Assembly (NCBI RefSeq): GCF_014218335.1
Contig: NZ_AP023367.1
Coordinates: 2,853,501 to 2,917,500, forward strand
DNA: 64,000 nt
Reading direction: 5' to 3'
DNA from: Anaerocolumna cellulosilytica
GTDB lineage: Bacteria > Bacillota > Clostridia > Lachnospirales > Lachnospiraceae
The first letter of the stretch is position 1; every line of letters starts with the position of its first letter. Shown here one piece after another: positions 38,495 through 46,774 of the stretch. The notes under the pieces were generated by a model. The model saw only the letters and a list, made by a program, of their open reading frames with translations. It ran no database searches and had not been told where the DNA came from. The position numbers were made by a program, and so were the translations under genes.

Positions 38495-38527
38495 CAAAAA
38501 AGAAGGAGGTGTGAACTCCCTCCTTCC
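38495..38527 (-). terminator. Terminator after the phospholipase C-like gene
   Basis: On the minus strand GAAGGAGG and CCTCCTTC form an 8-bp stem with a 9-base loop followed by TTTTTT. It begins about 45 bp after the stop codon at 38571. Confidence 0.8.
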
Positions 38528-38570
38528 TTTTAACTATATACTTAGGAATATTGCCTCATTAACTATTATA

Positions 38571-39455
38571 TTAGTAAATCCCAACAGTTTTTCCAAATTT
38601 ATAGAGATACTGAGCCACTGTAGTAATGGCATTCTGAACCGATTGCCTTGCGGCTGACTCATATGTATCCTTTTGTTGTGCTTGTTCAACTAACGCATAA
38701 CTTTTCAGTGCCGCTCCATGTATTAAATCACCAACTGAACTATTTACTGCTGTTTGATATATACCATTGGCAAGAGTATTTCCATTTATATAAAAAGACG
38801 TTCTGTTTACATCAACATATTTTTCAAATTCTGAATGGTTGCTATTTAATGCAGTTAGGTTTGAGGCATGATGAGGTACATTCACATCTGATACATAATG
38901 CGTTCCACGTCCAATGTATTTGAATGCTTCTGTAACATTCCCAGCATTATAGCTTGCTACCGCACGATTAAAATATTCTACTGCTCTAGTTTTTGCTGTT
39001 GGAGACGATTGACCTAACCAATTTACTCCTGTCTTCGGATTATAGAAATGTCCCGCAAATGTTCCATAGTCAGTTTCATTTCCTAACTTGTCTGGCCAAT
39101 CTGTGTTCGCCATCATTTCAAGAGCATTTGCTTCACTGTTCATTACACTATTTCCCTGATCTCGATATAATATTGTTAACGCCGATGCCACAATATATTG
39201 ATGCGTGTGGTCATTACCACCACTTACAAATTGAACTGATATTCCATCCAATACACTACTGCTTTCATCAATTGCTTCGCGCAGTATTGGTGCATCCAAT
39301 TCATAGATTTCATCTGATCCATTGGCAATAGCGATTACCTTCTCTGGTAATCCATTTAACTCCTTCTCCTCAATTGAGGCAAATACGGTAACACTGCTGC
39401 TAATCATCAACAGCATACACACATAGCAAATTAATTTTTTTAATCCCTTCTTCAT
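38571..39455 (-). CDS. Secreted zinc-dependent phospholipase C-like protein
   Basis: The 294-residue protein has a signal peptide (KKGLKKLICYVCMLLMISSS, cleavage likely after VFA). The mature region follows the zinc phospholipase C pattern of Bacillus cereus PC-PLC and clostridial alpha-toxin N-domain. NDHTHQYIVASALTIL and NTDWPDKLGNETDYGTFAGH supply ligands, FKYIGRGTHYVSDVNVPHHA holds the HxxxD motif and further His, and HSEFEKYVDVN supplies His-x3-Glu. There is no C2-like C-terminal domain. It may cleave phospholipids outside the cell; whether it is a toxin cannot be said. I use the ATG at 39455 behind GGGAG; a TTG lies 15 bases upstream. It sits between the two-component system and the ABC exporter. 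Confidence 0.88.
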   Translation of the reverse strand: MKKGLKKLICYVCMLLMISSSVTVFASIEEKELNGLPEKVIAIANGSDEIYELDAPILREAIDESSSVLDGISVQFVSGGNDHTHQYIVASALTILYRDQGNSVMNSEANALEMMANTDWPDKLGNETDYGTFAGHFYNPKTGVNWLGQSSPTAKTRAVEYFNRAVASYNAGNVTEAFKYIGRGTHYVSDVNVPHHASNLTALNSNHSEFEKYVDVNRTSFYINGNTLANGIYQTAVNSSVGDLIHGAALKSYALVEQAQQKDTYESAARQSVQNAITTVAQYLYKFGKTVGIY

Positions 39456-39628
39456 AATAACTCCCTTCAATTAGATATTTAGGTTTTATAAAACCTATAA
39501 AAATGAATTACTTGATTATTTAATTTTCAAATATTAGTATACTACTTGTTTGAAAATTTTTCAATATTTTTCCATATTTTCCTTCTTTATTTTAAGTTAC
39601 TTTTTTTATAACAAAGGAATGAATTTGT

Positions 39629-39668
39629 TTTCTGTTAGGACATTTCTGTAACATTTGGCATTTATAAT
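39629..39668 (+). promoter_or_regulatory. Candidate activated promoter of the ABC exporter operon
   Basis: A TATAAT box (39663-39668) has no good -35 partner. The direct repeat TTTCTGT (39629-39635 and 39643-39649, 14-bp period) overlaps where it should be. This layout is common for OmpR-type activation and suggests control by the adjacent two-component system. Confidence 0.45.
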
Positions 39669-39698
39669 AGTATTATCTTATAGAGAGGAAAGGGTTAA

Positions 39699-40370
39699 AT
39701 GAATATTTTACAGACTAATGAATTAAAAAAATATTACAGTCAGGGATCGAATATAACAAAGGCACTAGATGGTATAAGCTTTTCTGTTGAAAAAGGAGAA
39801 TTTGTTGCTGTGGTCGGTACTTCTGGAAGCGGAAAATCCACATTGTTACATATGATTGGTGGATTGGACACCCCGACATCTGGTACTGTACTCGTTAAAA
39901 ACAACGACTTAACTAAATTGAATGATGAACAGGCTACTATTTTTCGTCGCCGAAATATAGGCTTTATATTTCAAAATTATAACCTTGTTCCAATCCTAAA
40001 TGTCTATGAAAATATTGTCCTTCCAGTTGACTTAGATGGTGAAATCGTAGACACAGCTTTTTTGGATGAGATTATTAACATGCTGTCATTAAGAGAAAAA
40101 TTGCAAAGCATGCCAAACAATCTCTCTGGTGGACAACAACAACGTGTAGCTATTGCCAGAGCGTTGGTTACCAAACCGGCTATTATTTTAGCAGATGAAC
40201 CAACGGGTAATCTGGATAGTAAAACAAGTGCAGATGTAATTGGATTACTTCAAATGAGTAGTAAAAAATACCAGCAAACCATTGTCATGATTACTCATAA
40301 TAATGAAATTGCACAACTTGCAGACCGAATCGTCCGAATTGAAGACGGACAGATTATAGACAGGCGGTGA
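39699..40370 (+). CDS. ABC transporter ATP-binding protein (MacB/LolD/BceA type)
   Basis: The 223-residue ATPase has Walker [10 protein letters not shown] (residues 40-48), the Q-loop in [12 protein letters not shown], the signature [15 protein letters not shown], and Walker B with D-loop [15 protein letters not shown]. The switch His is in [10 protein letters not shown]. The subfamily-typical [20 protein letters not shown] marks exporters paired with FtsX-like permeases. It is followed five bases later by the permease gene. The neighbouring two-component system suggests inducible defence against, or export of, a membrane-active peptide. Confidence 0.94.
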   Translation: MNILQTNELKKYYSQGSNITKALDGISFSVEKGEFVAVVGTSGSGKSTLLHMIGGLDTPTSGTVLVKNNDLTKLNDEQATIFRRRNIGFIFQNYNLVPILNVYENIVLPVDLDGEIVDTAFLDEIINMLSLREKLQSMPNNLSGGQQQRVAIARALVTKPAIILADEPTGNLDSKTSADVIGLLQMSSKKYQQTIVMITHNNEIAQLADRIVRIEDGQIIDRR

Positions 40371-40374
40371 TGTA

Positions 40375-42765
40375 ATGTTCCAAAATAAAAATACTAAAAT
40401 TATAAAACAGTTATCAAATAGTAGTATTAAAGCGGATAAAAGACGTAATTTGTTTGTCATTCTCACCATTGCATTCGCAACTTGCCTAATGCTGGTTTTG
40501 GCTCTTAGTAACCTAGGTCGTTCTCGCGAAAATAAATTATTTTTACAAGGCAGATATCAAGCATCTTTCATAAAATTAAATAATGCAACCATTAATTCTA
40601 TGGAAATGCATAATTCAGTTGAAAAAATAGGCAGGAAGCTTGATATAACAACACAACGAGTGGATGATTATACGTTAAATATTGTTTTTAAAGATAGTGC
40701 TGCACTTCTTCTGCTCAGTTCACCAAAATTAATCGGACACATGCCAGAAAAGTCAAATGAAATCATAGTAGAACAATCTTATTTAGAGCATATTGGTCTT
40801 ACACCCACACTCAATCAACAAATTAAATTGGACTTAGGAGATAATAATGAGACAACATACACAGTATGCGGTATACTTAAAGGAAAAAATGACAGCAGAA
40901 GCTATCAAGTGATTCCCTCTGAAGCGCTTGTGGAAGCCATCACAAACGGAATGCCTTTATATGACACCTTAGTGCGATTCAAAGATACTCAAAATATACC
41001 AACCGATTATTTAAGGACAGAAATTAAGAATTTTGCAAAAGAGTTTAATATATCTGAAAAGGAATTTGTATATAGCTCCACATATTTTGACCTTGCAAAA
41101 GAAAGTTCTACCTTGGAGATAGCCGCTATAGTCATAGCAAGCATTATGATTGTAGTTGCCTGTTCATTAGTAATTTATAGCTTATTCTATATTTCAGTAA
41201 TAGGGAAAGCTCAAGCATATGGACGACTTAGAATAATCGGAACGACCAAAAAACAAATCAAAAGAATGGTACGAAAAGAAGGAATTAAACTAGCCTCTAT
41301 TGCTATTCCCGTTGGATTAATAGTTGGATGTATCATTAGTTATTTGTTAGTTCCAAAAGGCTGGCATTTGCCCACAACGATAATAAGTATCTTACTAATT
41401 ACTGTAGTAACAGAAATCACAATTTATATCGCAATACATACACCGGTAAAGATAGCCGCCTCTGTTTCACCTATAGAAGCAATACGTATTACACCTTATA
41501 CTGGCTTAGTGAAGGGTGAGTACTCAAAAAAGTTACATCATCCTATTACCCCCATTCGACTAGCGCAAATGAATTTTGTGAGAAACAAAAAAAAGACAAC
41601 ATTAACATTACTATCTCTTGGTTTTTCCGGTATACTATTAATGTGTGCTTCTGCTTATTTGAATTCTATTGATACAACTGAGATGGCAAAGCAAGCAATG
41701 CCCCGTGGAGATTTTAATATTACGCTGAATCCAACAGCTGTCACTGATTCATTTATAGAAAATTATACGCAATTGCAGAGTATGAATCCACTCAATAAAG
41801 ATTTAGAAGATGCCTTGTTGGCCATTGAGGGTGTAAATCATATAGAAAAATTTGTGGGATGTAAGTCTGAACTTATCTACCCAAATGGTGAAAAAAGTCA
41901 AGTCCGCGTAATAGGATTAACACAACAGCAGCTTAATGAATACAAAGCCAATTTATTAGAAGGTACAGCCGATTATGACGAACTAATAAAAAATAACGGA
42001 ATTTTAGTTGCTGATCCGGGAGGACTTATTAATCAACTCTATGGCTACACTGCAAAGCTTGATGATATAATATCCATAGAAACAGATGAGGGTACCTATA
42101 AAAAGTTTAAGGTAATGGGTATAATGAAGAATTTGAATATTGGTATTGATATGGCTTTTTACTTCGTCCCTGATGACTTAGTCCCCAAGTTAAAAAGTAA
42201 TGTATCCAACTTTAATACGCATTTTTTTGTACGTGCGGATAATATAAAGCTTAAACCTGTAGAAAAGCAGATATTTAATCTTGCTTCCCAAAATATAGGT
42301 TTAGAAGTAACTTCCATTAATGACGTTCAAAATTCCTTACAAAATCTATTAGACAATTACAAAATGCCCCTTTATGGACTAATCATATTTATTTCGGTGT
42401 TTGGATTAATTAATTTGATAAATACATTAATGACAAACTTAATTTCCAGACAACAGGAGTTTGGTATGTTACAATCAATAGGATTGAGTAATAAACAGCT
42501 TTCACATGTTATCCAATCCGAGTGTTTGTTATATATACTAGGAACATTGTTCCTGACCTTAACGATAGGAAGTATATGTGGTTATCTTCTATGTTCTGTC
42601 TTTAATCAAGTTGGGATTTACGGTAAGCTAACTTATCATTTTCCTGTATTGGAATTAGCATTATACTTTACATTCCTACTGCTGATTCAATTTTTATTCT
42701 CATATATTGCTATGAATATACTAAGAAAGAAGCCGTTAGTTCAACGGATTAAGATGATTGATTAA
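40375..42765 (+). CDS. FtsX-like ABC transporter permease
   Basis: The 796-residue permease has an N-terminal helix and a periplasmic-type domain, then three helices near residues 255-350 (ASIMIVVACSLVIYSLFYIS onward). A second copy of the layout follows with a helix near 415, a second large extracytoplasmic domain (about 435-660), and three C-terminal helices from LYGLIIFISVFGLINLINTL. Two FtsX domains in one chain fit the eight- to ten-helix permeases of Bce or MacB-like antimicrobial peptide modules. It may give immunity to the RiPP encoded 80 bp downstream on the other strand, but this is inference from proximity. Confidence 0.9.
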   Translation: MFQNKNTKIIKQLSNSSIKADKRRNLFVILTIAFATCLMLVLALSNLGRSRENKLFLQGRYQASFIKLNNATINSMEMHNSVEKIGRKLDITTQRVDDYTLNIVFKDSAALLLLSSPKLIGHMPEKSNEIIVEQSYLEHIGLTPTLNQQIKLDLGDNNETTYTVCGILKGKNDSRSYQVIPSEALVEAITNGMPLYDTLVRFKDTQNIPTDYLRTEIKNFAKEFNISEKEFVYSSTYFDLAKESSTLEIAAIVIASIMIVVACSLVIYSLFYISVIGKAQAYGRLRIIGTTKKQIKRMVRKEGIKLASIAIPVGLIVGCIISYLLVPKGWHLPTTIISILLITVVTEITIYIAIHTPVKIAASVSPIEAIRITPYTGLVKGEYSKKLHHPITPIRLAQMNFVRNKKKTTLTLLSLGFSGILLMCASAYLNSIDTTEMAKQAMPRGDFNITLNPTAVTDSFIENYTQLQSMNPLNKDLEDALLAIEGVNHIEKFVGCKSELIYPNGEKSQVRVIGLTQQQLNEYKANLLEGTADYDELIKNNGILVADPGGLINQLYGYTAKLDDIISIETDEGTYKKFKVMGIMKNLNIGIDMAFYFVPDDLVPKLKSNVSNFNTHFFVRADNIKLKPVEKQIFNLASQNIGLEVTSINDVQNSLQNLLDNYKMPLYGLIIFISVFGLINLINTLMTNLISRQQEFGMLQSIGLSNKQLSHVIQSECLLYILGTLFLTLTIGSICGYLLCSVFNQVGIYGKLTYHFPVLELALYFTFLLLIQFLFSYIAMNILRKKPLVQRIKMID

Positions 42766-42770
42766 TTCAT

Positions 42771-42826
42771 TAAAAGTAGCCGCTCTAATCCTTTGCATAC
42801 GCAAGTTTCAAGCGGCTATTTTTACT
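42771..42826 (+). terminator. Bidirectional terminator between the ABC operon and the RiPP cluster
   Basis: AAAAGTAGCCGCT and AGCGGCTATTTTTACT form a 10-bp stem with a 25-base loop. There is a T-rich tail on the plus strand and a shorter one on the minus strand, so it can end both convergent units. Confidence 0.8.
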
Positions 42827-42842
42827 AAATCTTTTACAAGTA

Positions 42843-42989
42843 TTAGTTATCTGTACTTAGCCAGGCAGTATCACCCCAGCAGTCATACATACAATGAACC
42901 TTTATGGTGCCACAGATTTCACTCCAGCCATATATATTCACTTCTGCTTCCTCAAGCTCTTTTCTTTCTTTTACAATCTCATCATTCAT
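42843..42989 (-). CDS. RiPP precursor peptide 1 (C-x6-C-x3-C core)
   Basis: The 48-residue peptide has an acidic/basic leader containing ELEEAEVNIY and a C-terminal core with CGTIKVHCMYDC followed by WGDTAWLSTDN. The ATG at 42989 has an ideal AAGGAGG site seven to eight bases upstream; a longer frame to 43037 only adds an unlikely tail across that site. It shares the pattern ELxEAEVN[IV]Y, CGxxKxxCMxDC and a final W-[LI]-[ST]-T-[DE] with precursor 2. It is the last gene before the terminator, downstream of three radical SAM genes. Radical SAM enzymes would be expected to install thioether or C-C links at the core; which bond is unknown. I recognise no named precursor family. Confidence 0.85.
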   Translation of the reverse strand: MNDEIVKERKELEEAEVNIYGWSEICGTIKVHCMYDCWGDTAWLSTDN

Positions 42990-43056
42990 GTTACAATCCT
43001 CCTTCTTTATGCTAAGGTGAAAACTCCTATTGCACATAATTACTTTAAAATTGATT

Positions 43057-43082
43057 CCCTGGAATGACTCCTCATTCTAATC
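43057..43082 (-). other. Hairpin between the two precursor genes
   Basis: On the minus strand GAATGA, a GGAG loop and TCATTC form a small perfect hairpin, with outer GATT and AATC able to pair. It lies just past the stop of precursor 2 and could set the relative transcript amounts of the two peptides. Confidence 0.5.
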
Positions 43083-43095
43083 ATATCCTACGTAC

Positions 43096-43233
43096 TTATT
43101 TTTCTGTTGTAATCCATGGAGTTAAATTAATACAATCAACCATACAACCATATTTAGGATCTCCACAACCGTATGTATAAACGTTAACTTCTGCTTCCTG
43201 AAGTTCTGTTGTGGTTTTGTTGTTTTCATTCAT
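43096..43233 (-). CDS. RiPP precursor peptide 2 (C-x6-C-x3-C core), unannotated small ORF
   Basis: An ATG at 43233 with a GGGAGGAG site opens a 45-codon frame. The leader contains ELQEAEVNVY. The core is CGDPKYGCMVDC followed by INLTPWITTEK. Relative to precursor 1 the three Cys, the Gly after the first, the Lys, CMxDC, and the Trp near the end are conserved while other core residues vary. This is the pattern expected for a leader recognised by shared enzymes and a diversified product. It lies 132 bp after the last radical SAM gene and 106 bp before precursor 1. I am confident it is a real gene because of the homology and ribosome site. Confidence 0.85.
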   Translation of the reverse strand: MNENNKTTTELQEAEVNVYTYGCGDPKYGCMVDCINLTPWITTEK

Positions 43234-43365
43234 TTCGTACTCCTCCCTTCGTTTTATTTTCTATATAAAACTAAAATCAGATATCTTCACTATTAAAAAT
43301 ATCCGAAGATAGTTCTATAGCAATTATTAATTCCTCCTTAGTAAGTTATTTTTTCAATAATTACA

Positions 43366-44610
43366 CTAAACTATGTATTTCAGATACTGCTTTTCCTCGC
43401 AAAATTTAACAAACGAATTTATATTTTGTAAATTACTGCATTTTGAATTATAAATTAATAAGTTATACGTTATTATAACTTTCTGAAGCATACAATCTAT
43501 TTTTACATGATTAAACTGCTCCGCTCCGCAACCTCCGCCACACAAATATTTAAACTTACAATCTTCGCAGTATTCTTTTAATTCAACATGAAACAACTTC
43601 TTAACATCCATTTGTTTGATTAATTCATTCCATTTTTTTAGTATCATTTTTGTAGAATCTGTATTTATATCACCAACGCGAAATTCTCTATTTGCTAATG
43701 AATGACAAATGTATATATTCCCATCCGGAAAAATAACTAGTGCTCTTCCAAGGGCACTGCACTGCTTTTGTACCTGAATATTTCTAAAAAAAATCTGCGC
43801 TAATTTAGTGCATGTATATTTTTTTGCAATGATATATTTTGCAATACATAAATATACCTGCAATTTTTCTTCCGAACTCATTATCTTTATATTATCGTCT
43901 AAGGCACTCCCAGTTGATGAAACAAAATTAAAAATAAAATCTGTATTTTGATTTGCAGCGATATCAAGAATCTGATACATTGCTGAATCATTATTGTTAT
44001 AAACAAATGATAACGTTACCTCTGTCTTAATTACGTTCATTCTTTGAATGAACGTAATTAAATTTTCAGTACAATTAGAAAAATGTGCTGTACTTATTTC
44101 TACCCGATTTACTCTTCCTGCTATTCGATTTATGATAGTATCATTTAATAGTAACCCATTACTCTGAACAATCACCTGCGCTTCTGTTTTAGTATATATG
44201 CAGTCTATTAACTCTGCTATTTCATTATGTATAAAGGGTTCTCCCCCACTTATGATTATTCTTCTTGGCTTGATTTCATTTATCATTGGAACTATATTAT
44301 TCATAAGGGTATCGACTGTTAACTCAAAAGAATTTATTTCTTCTTTCTTATTCGATCGCATTGAGCAGAATGTACATGACAAATTACAATTGTTTGTAAT
44401 AAATAGATAGACAGTATTTACTTGAGCTACCCGTTTTCTTTTTAACTCACTTTGTTCTTTCAAAATTCTATTAATAATACTATATGAATTTTCCACTTCA
44501 CACTCTTTATAGTATTCCGTATTCACAGAAATGCAGATTTCCTCCACCGAGTCTATAAGTATAGTACGTTTTCCCAATTCTACCGTATGGATATCCTTTA
44601 ATTTAGACAT
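43366..44610 (-). CDS. Radical SAM/SPASM peptide maturase 1
   Basis: The 414-residue enzyme has the cluster motif CNLSCTFC (Cys 75, 79, 82), IIISGGEPFIHNE as the GGE motif, and a SPASM-type C-terminus. The latter has QCSALGRALVIFPDGNIYICHS and later YCEDCKFKYLCGGGCGAEQFNH with a further Cys. About 70 residues before the radical SAM core could form a leader-binding (RRE-like) domain; this is inference from position. I use the ATG at 44610 behind AAAGGAG; it overlaps the end of maturase 2 by eight bases. It is the enzyme gene closest to the precursors. Auxiliary clusters in SPASM proteins usually serve thioether or C-C crosslinking. Confidence 0.88.
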   Translation of the reverse strand: MSKLKDIHTVELGKRTILIDSVEEICISVNTEYYKECEVENSYSIINRILKEQSELKRKRVAQVNTVYLFITNNCNLSCTFCSMRSNKKEEINSFELTVDTLMNNIVPMINEIKPRRIIISGGEPFIHNEIAELIDCIYTKTEAQVIVQSNGLLLNDTIINRIAGRVNRVEISTAHFSNCTENLITFIQRMNVIKTEVTLSFVYNNNDSAMYQILDIAANQNTDFIFNFVSSTGSALDDNIKIMSSEEKLQVYLCIAKYIIAKKYTCTKLAQIFFRNIQVQKQCSALGRALVIFPDGNIYICHSLANREFRVGDINTDSTKMILKKWNELIKQMDVKKLFHVELKEYCEDCKFKYLCGGGCGAEQFNHVKIDCMLQKVIITYNLLIYNSKCSNLQNINSFVKFCEEKQYLKYIV

Positions 44611-45706
44611 GTCCAATACTCCTTTTCTGATAATACTGTTTGAATGCTTCCTGTTGTGTCGAACTTAGGTTGCTTCTTAGTAAATTAAATATAAACTTCG
44701 TCATATTACAGTTGATTGTTATTGGTTTATAAAAATCTCTATGCACCTCATAGTTATTCATAATACAACCACATACCCTGCAATGTGTAAACTCTGAACA
44801 TTTTATACAACTTTCATTTGTACTACAATTTAACTTAACAAAGCTTCGTATTTTATCAACATCCAACCCTTCCGATACATCGCCTACTTTTACCATCTCA
44901 TCAATTTCTGTACAAGGGTATATAATTCCATCTACCGTGACATAAATTGAAATGAGTCCTGCCTTACAGCCAAAAAAATGTGATAATGTGAATAAATTAC
45001 TGATACGGTCCTCAAAATACTTCCAATATATATTTTTACCATGCCTTCGAATGTTACTATAAAAGACAAAAGCTTTTTCCATCTGTACGCATAACCTATT
45101 AAAGTCCTCTTCTGACCAAGTAGAATATATATTAATTGTACTTTCCACAATTTTGAATCCCAAATCTGTTAAATGTAACATATTCTCATATAATGAATTG
45201 CAATTATTTGTTGTTATTACATTTGCCACATGACATATCTTCTCTGTTTTTTTCTCATATTCCCATATTAAGGGTAATTTTGAAATAATATCTTTATAAC
45301 TTCCCTTATGATGATAGTATTCTCTATTTAGGTTATGTACCTCTTCTGTACCATCAATACTAACTTTTAAATCAAAATTATGCTGAATTAAAAATCTGAC
45401 TTTTTCCTGATCTAGTAATGTCCCATTGGTTGTGGTACTGAATAATATGCTTAATCCGCTTTCTAAACCTTTCTTAGAGGCATAATCAACACAAAACTCT
45501 ATTAATTCAAATGCCAACATTGGTTCCCCGCCAATAAAATAGATCACTAAGGTTTTATCCCTCTGCTTTCTTGCTTCATGAATAGAAAGATCCATTGCAC
45601 TTTTAGCGGTATCCTTTGGCATTTTTCTGTTTTTCTTTTCACCAAGATAACAATATTTACAGTTTAAATTACATTGATTTACAACTTCCAATGATAACGT
45701 ATACAT
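44603..45706 (-). CDS. Radical SAM/SPASM peptide maturase 2
   Basis: The 367-residue enzyme begins almost directly with the cluster motif (MYTLSLEVVNQCNLNCKYCY; Cys 12, 16, 19). It has FIGGEPMLAFELIEFCVDYA and the anaerobic-maturase-like region LKVSIDGTEEVHNLNREYYH. The SPASM part has FGCKAGLISIYVTVDGIIYP followed by CTEIDE, and CIKCSEFTHCRVCGC near the end. It resembles maturase 3 more than maturase 1 in layout. It lacks an N-terminal recognition domain, so it may depend on a partner for leader binding. The ribosome site is GGGGAGG. The gene lies between the protease and maturase 1. Confidence 0.88.
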   Translation of the reverse strand: MYTLSLEVVNQCNLNCKYCYLGEKKNRKMPKDTAKSAMDLSIHEARKQRDKTLVIYFIGGEPMLAFELIEFCVDYASKKGLESGLSILFSTTTNGTLLDQEKVRFLIQHNFDLKVSIDGTEEVHNLNREYYHHKGSYKDIISKLPLIWEYEKKTEKICHVANVITTNNCNSLYENMLHLTDLGFKIVESTINIYSTWSEEDFNRLCVQMEKAFVFYSNIRRHGKNIYWKYFEDRISNLFTLSHFFGCKAGLISIYVTVDGIIYPCTEIDEMVKVGDVSEGLDVDKIRSFVKLNCSTNESCIKCSEFTHCRVCGCIMNNYEVHRDFYKPITINCNMTKFIFNLLRSNLSSTQQEAFKQYYQKRSIGHV

Positions 45707-45724
45707 TGTAATCCTCCCCTTGTT

Positions 45725-46750
45725 TTACAAATAAGGTTGCTCAATCAGCAAACCATACTCTTTTTGTAAACTCATTCTCTCCTCTATTGAATAGATAGGA
45801 TACCTTGTATATATCTTTCTAAAGAGAATTCCTGTGTTTATTATAATTCTGTCTAATTCTTTTTTATTATTTGTATAATAGCCATAGTTATCTATATCAA
45901 TTAAAAACGTTCCATTTTCTAAAGAAATTTTGCTTTTTGTATGCAAAAAGCTCTCTACCTCATTAAACACTACTATATCACTACATAAAAAGCATTCTTT
46001 TGCAAACCTTCTTTGCAACAAATCTTTTGGACGGTTACTCATGCAAATAACATAATTATTTTTGTAATCTACAAAATCAGGTATGCTATTAACTCTGTTT
46101 TTCTCCACTTTTTTAATATACTCTAATACAGTACTATTTCTTATTTCTTCATAATAAACACTTAACATTCCCGTAATCCTTGCTGCTAAAAAACTATTTC
46201 CACCCATTAAGTATTTTTGATTTAATTGATAATATGAAACCATACTATCAAAGGCAAAACTAATATTGTTATTTTTTGTGTCGTATCTAAAGAATTTATT
46301 TACTTCTTTTCCAAAATTATTATCTACTCCAATAACATTATCAAAGCTTGCAGGGTATGCAACATAGTTCTCATTACTATGTGCTGCTACTAATAATACT
46401 CCCTTACTCTTAGCCTCCTCACATATTTTATAAAAATAATCCGAATATAACTCTTCTATACCTAAACTTATATTTATGATGCCGACCCCCTCATCCACCA
46501 GCGCATTGATGCTATCAGCCATAAGTATTCCATTTTTTTGATTTTCATTTCCTATAATATTATATAGAATTATTTCTGCTAACGGATTTTCGGCTAAGAT
46601 AGCGGCACAAACATACTCTGCATGAGTGAATGGATAGTTTTCTTCAGATATTATTTTTATACCCGGTCTTATTCTTCTTACTTCTATCTTTTTATCCTTA
46701 AAAAAATCATGATTTAATTGTGCATCTGTATCTATGACTCCTATCTTCAT
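45725..46750 (-). CDS. Subtilisin-like protease of the RiPP cluster
   Basis: The 341-residue protein is a compact, divergent S8 protease: Asp in IGVIDTDAQLNHDFF (residue 7), His in FTHAEYVCAAILA (about 43), the oxyanion Asn region AAHSNENYVAYPASFDNVIG, and Ser in MGGNSFLAARITGM (about 186). The usual GTSMA is changed to GNSFLA and HGTHVAG to THAEYVC, but the triad seems intact. There is no signal peptide, so it should act in the cytosol, most likely removing the leader. The ABC exporter next to it has no peptidase domain of its own. About 120 residues after the catalytic core are of unknown function. Confidence 0.82.
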   Translation of the reverse strand: MKIGVIDTDAQLNHDFFKDKKIEVRRIRPGIKIISEENYPFTHAEYVCAAILAENPLAEIILYNIIGNENQKNGILMADSINALVDEGVGIINISLGIEELYSDYFYKICEEAKSKGVLLVAAHSNENYVAYPASFDNVIGVDNNFGKEVNKFFRYDTKNNNISFAFDSMVSYYQLNQKYLMGGNSFLAARITGMLSVYYEEIRNSTVLEYIKKVEKNRVNSIPDFVDYKNNYVICMSNRPKDLLQRRFAKECFLCSDIVVFNEVESFLHTKSKISLENGTFLIDIDNYGYYTNNKKELDRIIINTGILFRKIYTRYPIYSIEERMSLQKEYGLLIEQPYL

Positions 46751-46774
46751 AATGACTCCCGTATCAAGGTCATA

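Noticed and set aside
42990-43037. N-terminally extended precursor 1 starting at 43037
   Set aside because: The extension crosses the excellent AAGGAGG site of the ATG at 42989 and shares nothing with precursor 2.
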